Source: Micromonospora violae (GTDB lineage: Bacteria; Actinomycetota; Actinomycetes; Mycobacteriales; Micromonosporaceae). From it: a stretch of 64,000 bases of DNA. The stretch lies in NCBI RefSeq assembly GCF_004217135.1, contig NZ_SHKK01000001.1, positions 186,001-250,000 of the forward strand. The letters run 5' to 3'. Below, piece by piece: positions 56,890-64,000 of the stretch (position 1 is the first letter of the stretch; each line of letters begins with the position of its first letter). The notes below the pieces were generated by a model. That model was not told the DNA's origin and did no database searches. It saw only the letters and a program-made list of their open reading frames with translations. The translations under genes were made by a program, and so were the position numbers.

Positions 56890-58307
56890 GCAACCCCGCC
56901 AGCCCATCCGCCGTCGATGTCCTCGACGAGCGCTCCGGGCTGACCTTTCCACCCGGATTCCTCTGGGGGGCCGCGACGGCGGCGTACCAGATCGAGGGGG
57001 CGGCGGCCGTGGACGGCCGCACCCCGTCGATCTGGGACACCTTCAGCCACACCGAGGGTCGGGTCGTCGCCGGGCACACCGGAGACGTGGCGTGCGACCA
57101 CTACCACCGGCTCAGCGACGACGTCGCGCTGATGGCCGAGCTGGGCCTGAAGTCGTACCGTTTCTCGGTCTCCTGGCCCCGGGTGCAGCCCGGCGGCACC
57201 GGCGCGGCCAACCCGCAGGGCCTGGATTTCTACCAGCGACTGGTCGACGAGCTGTTGGCCAACGGCATCGAGCCGTGGCTCACCCTCTACCACTGGGACC
57301 TGCCGCAGCCGCTGGAGGACGCCGGCGGCTGGCCGGCCCGGGACACCGCGGCCCGCTTCGCCGACTACACGACCCTGGTGGCCGACGCGCTCGGTGACCG
57401 GGTGCGTTACTGGACCACGCTGAACGAGCCGTGGTGCTCCGCGTTCCTCGGCTACGGGTCCGGCGTACACGCCCCGGGCCGCACCAACGGGGCGGACGCG
57501 GTGCGTGCCGGACACCACCTGATGCTCGGTCACGGCCTGGCCGTGCAGGCGCTGCGGGCCGCCCGGCCGAGCGCCGAGGTGGGGGTGACCGTCAACCTGT
57601 ATCCGGTCGACCCGGCCAGCGACACTCCCGCCGACTCCGACGCCGCCCGGCGGATCGACGGGTTGGCCAACCGGTTCTTCCTCGACCCGTTGCTGCGGGG
57701 GTCGTACCCGGAGGACCTGGTGGTCGACCTCAGCACGGTGACCGACTTCGACCACGTGCGCGACGGCGACCTGGCGGTCATCTCCACGCCGCTGGACCTG
57801 GTCGGGGTCAACTACTACAGCCGGCACGTGGTCGCCGCGCCGGTCGAGGACGCGCCGGCCGACCCGGCCCCCTCGTGCTGGCCGGGCAGCGAGGACGTCC
57901 GATTCGTCACCCGTGGCGTCCCCGTCACGGACATGGGCTGGGAAATCGACGCCCCGGGCCTGACCGAGACGCTGCGCCGGGTGCACGGCTACACCGATCT
58001 GCCCCTGTACGTCACCGAAAACGGCTCTGCCTTCGTCGACTCGGTGGTCGACGGGGAGGTCGACGACGTCGACCGGCTGGCCTACTTCGACGCCCATCTG
58101 CGCGCCGCACACGCGGCGATCGACGCCGGGGTGCCGCTGCGGGGATACTTTGCCTGGTCGTTGATGGATAATTTCGAGTGGGCCTGGGGCTACACCAAGC
58201 GGTTTGGCATGATCCACGTCGACTACGACAGTCAGATCCGCACGCCCAAGTCCAGCGCCAAGTGGTACGCCTCGGTGATCCGGCGCAACGGTCTGGCCGC
58301 ACAATAG
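56886..58307 (+). CDS. bglC: GH1 beta-glucosidase
   Basis: A 473-residue cytoplasmic beta-glucosidase. [19 protein letters not shown] at the start; acid/base Glu in [12 protein letters not shown] (~179); nucleophile Glu in [10 protein letters not shown] (~373); [17 protein letters not shown] at the aglycone site. No signal peptide, so it cleaves imported cellobiose inside the cell. GTG 56886 overlaps the cebG stop. Product release would feed the operon's inducer cycle, as cellobiose is the CebR ligand in Streptomyces. Confidence 0.95.
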   Translation: MSNPASPSAVDVLDERSGLTFPPGFLWGAATAAYQIEGAAAVDGRTPSIWDTFSHTEGRVVAGHTGDVACDHYHRLSDDVALMAELGLKSYRFSVSWPRVQPGGTGAANPQGLDFYQRLVDELLANGIEPWLTLYHWDLPQPLEDAGGWPARDTAARFADYTTLVADALGDRVRYWTTLNEPWCSAFLGYGSGVHAPGRTNGADAVRAGHHLMLGHGLAVQALRAARPSAEVGVTVNLYPVDPASDTPADSDAARRIDGLANRFFLDPLLRGSYPEDLVVDLSTVTDFDHVRDGDLAVISTPLDLVGVNYYSRHVVAAPVEDAPADPAPSCWPGSEDVRFVTRGVPVTDMGWEIDAPGLTETLRRVHGYTDLPLYVTENGSAFVDSVVDGEVDDVDRLAYFDAHLRAAHAAIDAGVPLRGYFAWSLMDNFEWAWGYTKRFGMIHVDYDSQIRTPKSSAKWYASVIRRNGLAAQ

Positions 58308-58332
58308 GCTCGGGCCAGCAATCAGGACGGCT

Positions 58333-58362
58333 CCGGCGTCCACCTCTCGTAGGTGGCGCCGG
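58333..58362 (+). terminator. Terminator-like hairpin before cebR
   Basis: CCGGCG-t-CCACCT / AGGTGG-CGCCGG with a 5-nt loop and one bulge. Lies between the beta-glucosidase and cebR, so cebR may have its own low-level transcription or depend on readthrough. Confidence 0.6.
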
Positions 58363-58389
58363 GCCCGCCCGCCGTCGGAGGAGCAGACG

Positions 58390-59436
58390 ATGACAACGCA
58401 GCGCACCCGGTCGCTCGGGCGCCCGACCCTCGACGCGGTCGCGGCGCGTGCCGGCGTCGGTCGGGGCACCGTCTCCCGCGTGGTCAACGGCTCGCCCCAG
58501 GTCAGCCCGGAGGCCCGGGCCGCGGTGCAACAGGCCATCGCCGAGCTGGGGTACGTGCCGAACCGGGCGGCCCGTGCGCTCGTCACCCAGCGGACCGACT
58601 CCGTCGCGCTGGTGGTGTCCGAATCCGGCGAGCGGGTCTTCACCGAGCCGTTCTTCGCCGCGATCGTGCGGGGGATCAGCTCCGGGCTGCTGGAGACGCC
58701 GATGCAGCTATGGCTGGCGATGGCGCAGTCGCCGGTGGAGCGGGAGCGGGTTGAGCACCACCTCACCAACCAGCACGTCGACGGCGTACTGCTGCTGTCG
58801 TTGCACGACTCCGACCCGTTGCCGACGCTGCTGGAGGAGCGCGGCCTGCCCGCCGTGCTCGGTGGCCGGCCCGCCCGGATGCTGCAACCCGGTGCCCAGC
58901 CGGCCTGGTTCGTCGACGTGGACAACGTTGGCGGGGCCCGGCAGGCGGTGGAGTACCTGACTGGGCAGGGACGGCGACGCGTCGCCACCATCGCCGGTCC
59001 GCAGGACATGGGTGCCGGTCTGGCCCGGTTGGCCGGCTACACCGAGGCGGTCAAGGCCACCGGGGCCAGCGTCAACCCCGACCTGATCGCGTACGGCGAC
59101 TTCAGCGAGGGCAGCGGCGTGACCGCCATGCGTCGGCTGTTGGACTCCTGCCCGGACCTGGACGCGGTCTTCGTCGCCTCCGACCTGATGGCGTTCGGCG
59201 CGTTGCGTACCCTGCGTGAGGCCGGCCGGCGCGTGCCCGAGGACGTCGCGGTGATCGGCTTCGACGACGCGACGATCGCGCGGCAGGCCGAACCGCCGCT
59301 GACCACTGTCTTCCAGCCGGTGGAGGAGATGGGCCGGCAGATGGCCCGCCTGCTGGTGGCCCGGATCCGAGGCGAGGAGCTACCCGCCTCGCACATTCTC
59401 CTGGACACCCAACTGGTCCACCGAGCCTCCGCCTAA
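58390..59436 (+). CDS. cebR: LacI-family repressor CebR
   Basis: A 348-residue LacI/GalR regulator. HTH: PTLDAVAARAGVGRGTVSRVVNG, with the hinge region GYVPNRAARAL. The C-terminal domain is a periplasmic-binding-like sugar sensor (VFVASDLMAFGALRTL, VIGFDDATIARQAEPPLTTV). It should bind the two boxes upstream of cebE and release on cellobiose. ATG 58390 follows GGAGGAG. No operator is seen at its own start. Confidence 0.94.
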   Translation: MTTQRTRSLGRPTLDAVAARAGVGRGTVSRVVNGSPQVSPEARAAVQQAIAELGYVPNRAARALVTQRTDSVALVVSESGERVFTEPFFAAIVRGISSGLLETPMQLWLAMAQSPVERERVEHHLTNQHVDGVLLLSLHDSDPLPTLLEERGLPAVLGGRPARMLQPGAQPAWFVDVDNVGGARQAVEYLTGQGRRRVATIAGPQDMGAGLARLAGYTEAVKATGASVNPDLIAYGDFSEGSGVTAMRRLLDSCPDLDAVFVASDLMAFGALRTLREAGRRVPEDVAVIGFDDATIARQAEPPLTTVFQPVEEMGRQMARLLVARIRGEELPASHILLDTQLVHRASA

Positions 59437-59470
59437 CGGGGCCCAGGGGTCAGGGGGCCCAGCGGCGGAG
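59427..59470. terminator. Hairpin across two convergent stops
   Basis: CTCCGCC (59427-59433) pairs with GGCGGAG (59464-59470), with GGGCCC tracts inside. It covers both the cebR and acyl-CoA dehydrogenase stops, which are only 13 bp apart. Confidence 0.4.
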
Positions 59471-60664
59471 TTCGCGCTTGGCCAGGGAGTTGCGGTGGAC
59501 CTCGTCGGGGCCGTCGGCGAGGCGCAGGGTACGGGTCTGCGCCCAGAGGGCGGCCAGTGGCGTGTCCTGGCTGACGCCGGCGCCGCCGTACCCCTGGATG
59601 GCCTTGTCGATCACCCACTCCGCCATCGCCGGCGTGCCGATCTTGATGGCCTGGATCTCGGTGTGCGCGCCCTTGTTGCCGACGGTGTCCATCAGCCAGG
59701 CCGTCTTGAGCACCAGCAGTCGGGCCTGCTCGATGCGGACCCGGGACTCGGCGATCCACTCCCGGACCACGCCCTGCTCCGCGAGGGGTCGGCCGAACGC
59801 GACGCGTTCGTTGGCCCGGCGGCAGAGCAGCTCCAAAGCCCGCTCAGCCATTCCGATCAATCGCATGCAGTGATGGATGCGGCCCGGGCCGAGGCGGGCC
59901 TGCGCGATGGCGAAGCCGGTGCCCTCGGCACCGATCAGGTTCTCCGCCGGCACCCGGACATCGGTGAAGTCGATCTCGGCGTGGCCGCCGTGCGAGCCGT
60001 CGGTGTAGCCGAAGACGGTCATGCCCCGGCGCACGGTCACCCCGGGGGTGTCCCGGGGGACCAGCACCATGCTCTGCTGGCGGTGCCGGTCGGCGGTGGG
60101 GTCGGTCTTGCCCATCACGATGAAGATCTCGCAGCGCGGGTCCATGGCCCCGGACGACCACCACTTGCGCCCGTTGATGACGTACTCGTCGCCGTCGCGG
60201 GTGATCCGGGTGGCGATGTTGGTGGCGTCGGAGGACGCCACGTCCGGTTCGGTCATGCAGAACGCCGAGCGGATCTCGCCCTCCAGCAGCGGCATCAGCC
60301 ACCGTTGCCGCTGCGCCTCGGAACCGAACTCGGCCAGCAACTCCATGTTGCCGGTGTCCGGTGCCGCGCAGTTGACCGCCTCCGGCGCGAGGTGCGGGCT
60401 GCGCCCGGTCAGCTCGGCCAGGGGAGCGTACTGGAGGTTGGTCAGGCCGGCGCCGTAGCGCGGGTCGGGCAGGAAGAGGTTCCACAGGCCGCGCTTGCGG
60501 GCCTCCGCCTTCAACTCGCCCAACACCGGGGTACGCGACCACGGGTCCCCGGCGGCCACCTGCTCGGCGTGCACGGCCTCGGCCGGGTAGACGTGCTCGG
60601 TGAGGAACCGGGTCAGCTCGTCGCGCAGCTCTTCGGTTCGGGCGTCGTATGAGAAGTCCATCAC
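59450..60664 (-). CDS. Acyl-CoA dehydrogenase (ACAD10/11-like)
   Basis: A 404-residue flavoenzyme. [15 protein letters not shown] is the FAD/substrate region, [11 protein letters not shown] follows, and the C-terminal helical domain has [18 protein letters not shown] and [15 protein letters not shown]. The expected catalytic base position lies in this last block but I cannot assign a Glu with certainty. GTG 60664 or ATG 60661 overlaps the upstream phosphotransferase stop. The pairing with a phosphotransferase-like gene mirrors the domain fusion in eukaryotic ACAD10/11, which degrades 4-hydroxy acids. The inferred pathway is unproven here. Confidence 0.9.
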   Translation of the reverse strand: MMDFSYDARTEELRDELTRFLTEHVYPAEAVHAEQVAAGDPWSRTPVLGELKAEARKRGLWNLFLPDPRYGAGLTNLQYAPLAELTGRSPHLAPEAVNCAAPDTGNMELLAEFGSEAQRQRWLMPLLEGEIRSAFCMTEPDVASSDATNIATRITRDGDEYVINGRKWWSSGAMDPRCEIFIVMGKTDPTADRHRQQSMVLVPRDTPGVTVRRGMTVFGYTDGSHGGHAEIDFTDVRVPAENLIGAEGTGFAIAQARLGPGRIHHCMRLIGMAERALELLCRRANERVAFGRPLAEQGVVREWIAESRVRIEQARLLVLKTAWLMDTVGNKGAHTEIQAIKIGTPAMAEWVIDKAIQGYGGAGVSQDTPLAALWAQTRTLRLADGPDEVHRNSLAKRELRRWAP

Positions 60665-61740
60665 CGCTCCCTGGCGGCGGTCAGCCCGTGCGTGACCAGC
60701 GGTGCCACCATCTCGCCGATCCGGTCGAAGCCCTCGCCGAGCGTCTGCCCGAGCGTGTGGCGGTAGTGGATGCCCTCACAGATGACCGCGAGCTTGAAGC
60801 AGCCCAGCGCCACGTGCCAGTGCAGCGGCCCGACGTCCACGTCGCTGCGGCCGGCGTACCTGTCGATCAGTTCACCGCCGGTGGGGAAGCCGGCGCGCGG
60901 GCCGAGCCCGTCGGCCACGGGGTTGCCCGCGGCGGTGTCGCTGCCGCCCAGCACGTCCCAGTACGTCAGCAGCAGCCCCAGGTCGGCGAGGGGGTCGCCG
61001 AGGGTGGCCATCTCCCAGTCGAGCACCGCGTGCACGGCGACCGGGTCGGCCGAGGCGAGGAGGTTGTCCAGCCGGTAGTCGCCGTGCACGATCCGGCCGG
61101 CGTTCGCGCCCTCCGGGGCGGTCGCCGCGAGCAGATCACGCAGCTCGTCGATGCCGGGCAGTGCCCGGCTGCGGGAGCGGTCGAGCTGCCCCGCCCAGCG
61201 GCGGACCTGCCGGGCGAGGTAACCCTCGGGGCGGCCGAAGTCGGCCAACCCGACGGTGGACGGTTCGACGCTGTGCAGCGCGGCGAGGGTGTCCATCATC
61301 GCCATGGCGAGGGCCCGGCGGCGTTCGTCGCCCAGCGGGTCGGTCTGCGCGCGGGTGCGGAACACCTCGCCGGGCATCCGTTCCATCAGGTAGAACGGTG
61401 CCCCGATCACCTCGGGGTCGGCGCAGAGCAGCAGCGCGCCCGGGACGGGCACCTCGGTCGGTGCCAGCGCCGAGATGACCCGGAACTCGCGCGCCATGTC
61501 GTGCGCGGTCGCCAGCACGTGCCCCAGCGGGGGGCGGCGCAGCACGACCTCGCGGTCACCGAGGCGCAGCAGGTAGGTGAGGTTGGACTTGCCGCCCGCG
61601 ATCAGGTGGGCCCGCAGCGGCCCGACGGCCAGCTCGGGTCGGTGCGCCGCCAGATAGTCGGCGAGCCGGTCCAGGGCGAGCCCCGCCGGGGAGGTGGAGA
61701 CGGCCCCCGGCCGTGACGCATCGACGGCCGGATCACTCAT
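60661..61740 (-). CDS. Aminoglycoside-phosphotransferase-like kinase (ACAD10/11 partner type)
   Basis: A 359-residue APH-fold kinase. [14 protein letters not shown] is the nucleotide-binding loop, the catalytic loop [10 protein letters not shown] holds the Brenner-type Asp, and [15 protein letters not shown] is the metal-binding region. In ACAD10/11 this domain phosphorylates 4-hydroxyacyl-CoA before the dehydrogenase eliminates phosphate; the coupled gene order suggests the same division of labour. ATG 61740 is chosen; the longer frame adds 29 non-conserved residues. On the minus strand TTGACA (61775-61770) would place the start codon almost at the transcript start. Confidence 0.88.
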   Translation of the reverse strand: MSDPAVDASRPGAVSTSPAGLALDRLADYLAAHRPELAVGPLRAHLIAGGKSNLTYLLRLGDREVVLRRPPLGHVLATAHDMAREFRVISALAPTEVPVPGALLLCADPEVIGAPFYLMERMPGEVFRTRAQTDPLGDERRRALAMAMMDTLAALHSVEPSTVGLADFGRPEGYLARQVRRWAGQLDRSRSRALPGIDELRDLLAATAPEGANAGRIVHGDYRLDNLLASADPVAVHAVLDWEMATLGDPLADLGLLLTYWDVLGGSDTAAGNPVADGLGPRAGFPTGGELIDRYAGRSDVDVGPLHWHVALGCFKLAVICEGIHYRHTLGQTLGEGFDRIGEMVAPLVTHGLTAARER

Positions 61741-61890
61741 CCGACTAGTTGATGGCAGCCCGCTCACGTTGTCAAGGTCGGAATTTGCCCTCGGGACATG
61801 CCGCTGCAACAGGGACGAAATGGTCAACTATCAGGCTGGGGACAGCCTGCCGGCGGCTCTTCTGCCGGCCCGCCGAGCGGAGGGACAGAC

Positions 61891-62592
61891 ATGTTGCTGC
61901 GAGTTCGGGTCACCCTGCCGGATCGTCCGGGCACCCTCGGCCAGGTCGCCCGCACGCTGGGCGTCTCCGGGGCGGACATCGTCCAGGTGGTGGTGCTCGA
62001 ACGACTCGGCGGGCGCGCGGTGGACGACTTCACTGTCGTCTGGCCCGGCGCGGCGCGGGTGGAGCGGCTGCTGGCTGGGCTCGCGGCGATTCCGGGGGTG
62101 CGGGTGGACGGTGTGTGGCGGGCGATCGGCGCGCCCACCACCACCGGACAGGACGCGGAGCTGCTGGCCCAGGTCGCGGCGAACCCGGCCGACGGGCTGG
62201 CCACCCTGGTCGACGCGGTGCCCGGGCTGCTGGCCGCCGACTGGGCGGTGGCGGCCGTGGTCCCGGTCGACTGGGCCTCCCGGACCGACGGTGGTGGGGC
62301 GACCGTGGGGCACGCGAGCTGGCGCGCTCCCGTACCGCCGCGGTTGCCGGAGGTGACTCCGCTGCGCGGCCGGTCGATGACCACGCCCGACGGCACCCAC
62401 CACGCGATCGCGCCGTTCGGCCGGGCGGGCCTGGTGCTGGTGGTGGCCCGCGAGCGCAGCGAGACCCTCACCGCGGCGGCGTTCCACGGCACCGAGGTGG
62501 ATCGGCTCACCCAGCTCGTCCGCGCCTGCGCGGTGATCCTCGGTGACCGACTCGATCTGGTCGGCGCGCCGCCGGTGGTCGCCGGCCCCTGA
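61891..62592 (+). CDS. ACT-domain protein
   Basis: A 233-residue protein. An N-terminal ACT-type fold (about 1-75) starts LLRVRVTLPDRPGTLGQVARTLG and contains DIVQVVVLERLGGRAVDDFTV. The remainder (about 85-230) has no motif I can name; its GLVLVVARERSETLTAAAF region may be a second regulatory fold. ATG 61891 follows GGAGGGA. The next gene repeats the same N-terminal layout, so the two are likely diverged duplicates. ACT domains usually sense amino acids; the ligand is not known. Confidence 0.8.
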   Translation: MLLRVRVTLPDRPGTLGQVARTLGVSGADIVQVVVLERLGGRAVDDFTVVWPGAARVERLLAGLAAIPGVRVDGVWRAIGAPTTTGQDAELLAQVAANPADGLATLVDAVPGLLAADWAVAAVVPVDWASRTDGGGATVGHASWRAPVPPRLPEVTPLRGRSMTTPDGTHHAIAPFGRAGLVLVVARERSETLTAAAFHGTEVDRLTQLVRACAVILGDRLDLVGAPPVVAGP

Positions 62593-62681
62593 CCGGCCCG
62601 AGGAGTTCCCGGGCCGACACCGCCGGGCAACCGGGCGGCAACAGGCGGGGGTGAGGCTCTTGGTGGGGAAGGGAGCCAACC

Positions 62682-63743
62682 ATGGCGTTGTGGCGGATCC
62701 GGGCGACGGTGGACGACCGACCGGGTTACCTGTCGGTGCTCACGGCGAGCCTCGCGCTGCGCGGGGTCAACATCCTCACCGTGCAGGTGCAGCCCACCGA
62801 GCGGGGCGCGGTGGACGACTTCCTGGTCGACGCGCCGGACGCGCTCGACGAGGCCGAGCTGATCGCCGCCGTCGAGCGGGGTCGGGGCCGGGACTGCTGG
62901 GTGGCGCGCAGCGAGGCGCGCGGTCTGGTCGACCAGCCCACCCGGGTGCTCGGGCTGGCCAACCGGCTGGTGCGTGACCCGGACGCGACGGCCGAGGCGT
63001 TGCGGACCCTGCTCGCCGCCGACGTGGTGAGCTGGCGACCCGCGTCGGTCGGCGTCGAACGCGGGATCACCGGGGCCACCATGCTGTTGGCCGACCCGGC
63101 GGGCGGTTCGTTCGCGCTGCGCCGGGCCGCGCCCGACTTCACCCCGGCGGAGTACGCGCGGGCGCAGGCCCTGGTCGAGTTGGCCACGACCGTGGCGCGT
63201 CGGGCCGCCGAACAGGTCACCCTGGTGCTGCCCGACGGCGCGGAGGTGGCGGTCCGGCCGGCCGCCGCCCACGACCTGTCCGGCGTCCGGGAGCTGCACG
63301 AGGCGTGCTCGCCGCGCAGCCGGCAGCGGCGTTACCTGGGTGGGGCGGCGCTGCCGCAGCCGGCCCGCCTGCGTCGGCTGCTGGAGCCGGTTCGCGGGTT
63401 GACGCTGATCGCCACGGCCGGCTCCGACGGTACGGCCGAGTCGGTGGTCGCCATGGCGAACCTGCTCGGCGAGGGTGACGAGGCCGAGGTGGCGCTGCTG
63501 GTGCGGGACGACTGGCAGCGTCGGGGGCTCGGTTCGGCGCTGCTGCGTCGGCTGGTCCAGCACGCCGACCGGTCCGGGTACGCGGCGTTGGTGCTGCACG
63601 TCCAGGCCGAGAACCACCCGATGCTGCGGACGCTGCGCGGCCTGGGCCGGCCCAGCTCGACGCAGCGCGACGGCGGGCTGCTCACCATCACCGTTCCGCT
63701 CGCGGTTCCCGCCCTGGCGGATCGGAGGGGCGCCGCCGGGTAG
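62682..63743 (+). CDS. ACT-GNAT fusion protein
   Basis: A 353-residue protein. The N-terminal ACT domain (about 1-75) has RIRATVDDRPGYLSVLTASLA and NILTVQVQPTERGAVDDFLV. A middle region (about 80-190) of unclear type is followed by a GNAT domain (about 195-345), with VRPAAAHDLSGVRELHEACS and the acetyl-CoA loop LVRDDWQRRGLGSALLRRLV. ACT-GNAT or cNMP-GNAT fusions in actinomycetes acetylate proteins under allosteric amino-acid or cAMP control. ATG 62682. Follows the preceding ACT gene by 89 bp; probably co-regulated. Target unknown. Confidence 0.85.
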   Translation: MALWRIRATVDDRPGYLSVLTASLALRGVNILTVQVQPTERGAVDDFLVDAPDALDEAELIAAVERGRGRDCWVARSEARGLVDQPTRVLGLANRLVRDPDATAEALRTLLAADVVSWRPASVGVERGITGATMLLADPAGGSFALRRAAPDFTPAEYARAQALVELATTVARRAAEQVTLVLPDGAEVAVRPAAAHDLSGVRELHEACSPRSRQRRYLGGAALPQPARLRRLLEPVRGLTLIATAGSDGTAESVVAMANLLGEGDEAEVALLVRDDWQRRGLGSALLRRLVQHADRSGYAALVLHVQAENHPMLRTLRGLGRPSSTQRDGGLLTITVPLAVPALADRRGAAG

Positions 63744-63769
63744 CCGGTGCCCCTCCCGCCGCCGCCGTT

Positions 63770-64000
63770 TCAGGTGCTGGGGTAGCTGGTGTAGTCGGGG
63801 AAGTTGCCGTAGAGCCGGTTGTCGCCGCCGACCGTGACGGCCTGCACCAGCAGGTCGCCGCCGACGAACGCGCCCTTCCAGGAGGCGCCCCGGCCGCCGA
63901 ACGGTTCGTCCCGGTCACCGCGCGAGCGTGGCTTGTTGATGCCGACCTTGAACGCCTGGAGGTCCACGGCGAGCTTGCCGGCCTCGTCGGTGTCGTCGCA
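63770..64000 (-). CDS. Aldehyde dehydrogenase-family protein (C-terminus only)
   Basis: The last ~76 residues before the window edge. The C-terminal block [19 protein letters not shown] resembles the P-x-P-F-G-G region of the aldehyde dehydrogenase superfamily near the catalytic-domain end, and [13 protein letters not shown] forms the tail. Catalytic Cys and Glu lie outside the window. The substrate cannot be named; the superfamily call is moderate because only the end is seen. Confidence 0.55.
   Translation of the reverse strand, partial: CDDTDEAGKLAVDLQAFKVGINKPRSRGDRDEPFGGRGASWKGAFVGGDLLVQAVTVGGDNRLYGNFPDYTSYPST

Noticed and set aside
1..64000. tRNA or rRNA genes, integrase, transposase or IS ends
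   Set aside because: None seen in a reading of both strands; short palindromes do not amount to IS elements.

Overview
The window reads as a chromosomal segment of a high-GC actinomycete, most probably Micromonosporaceae (a Micromonospora-like genome). Third codon positions are almost all G/C, GTG starts are common, and the gene content fits: DUF3000-hemE-hemY-hemQ, SigE-family sigma factors, CebR-type cellobiose control, LigD-type DNA repair and a 13E12-like DUF222-HNH protein. I saw no tRNA, rRNA, CRISPR array, IS element or prophage. Genus placement is inference.

Layout, 1-20 kb. A truncated polytopic membrane protein is followed by two tandem paralogous PQQ-type beta-propeller proteins, a C39-like peptidase and an OmpR/HK two-component pair. 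A VOC protein follows, preceded by a tiny upstream ORF and a four-hairpin leader. After a Pro/Gln-rich membrane protein comes a fadA-fadB beta-oxidation operon. RNase D, DUF3000 and a translationally coupled hemE-hemY-hemQ run encode the coproporphyrin-dependent haem branch. A secreted CBM2-linked AA10 LPMO, an ElaA-like GNAT and an EamA exporter follow.

20-36 kb. A second LPMO (with CBM5/12) lies behind an AT-rich promoter island. Then come a DUF305 lipoprotein, msrB, a LigD-type polymerase, a small AlpA-like HTH and a DUF222-HNH protein with a LexA-like box just before its start codon. A secreted beta-propeller, a YdeI-like protein and a DUF2975/XRE/small-membrane-protein operon follow. The last block is a four-gene ABC export operon with two giant FtsX-like permeases and two ATPases; one ATPase carries an AbrB-like tail.

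36-53 kb. A LigC-type ATP-dependent ligase, a TAP-like lipoprotein peptidase and a GNAT lie in one run. Next are an AlkA-like glycosylase, an ECF sigma/zinc anti-sigma pair with a Secreted_repeat lipoprotein downstream, and a co-directional DNA-end-processing cluster (HerA-like ATPase, SbcD, SbcC, NurA-like nuclease, methyltransferase). A SigE-family sigma factor with a coupled membrane protein and a RibD-C reductase preceded by a 39-aa Cys-rich ORF follow.

53-64 kb. A cellobiose uptake operon (cebEFG, GH1 beta-glucosidase, then cebR) is driven from a promoter flanked by two CebR-type operators. The two LPMOs, the ceb transporter and the beta-glucosidase fit a saprophyte degrading cellulose and chitin. 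The window ends with an aminoglycoside-phosphotransferase-like/acyl-CoA dehydrogenase pair, two ACT-domain proteins (one fused to GNAT) and the C-terminus of an aldehyde dehydrogenase.

No gene-free stretch exceeds about 280 bases. Several spacers hold strong hairpins: ordinary terminators, and three longer palindromes that look like dispersed Micromonosporaceae repeats. Nothing here is clearly a new system. The most interesting leads are the HerA-SbcCD-NurA cluster, the structured VOC leader and the ATPase-AbrB fusion.
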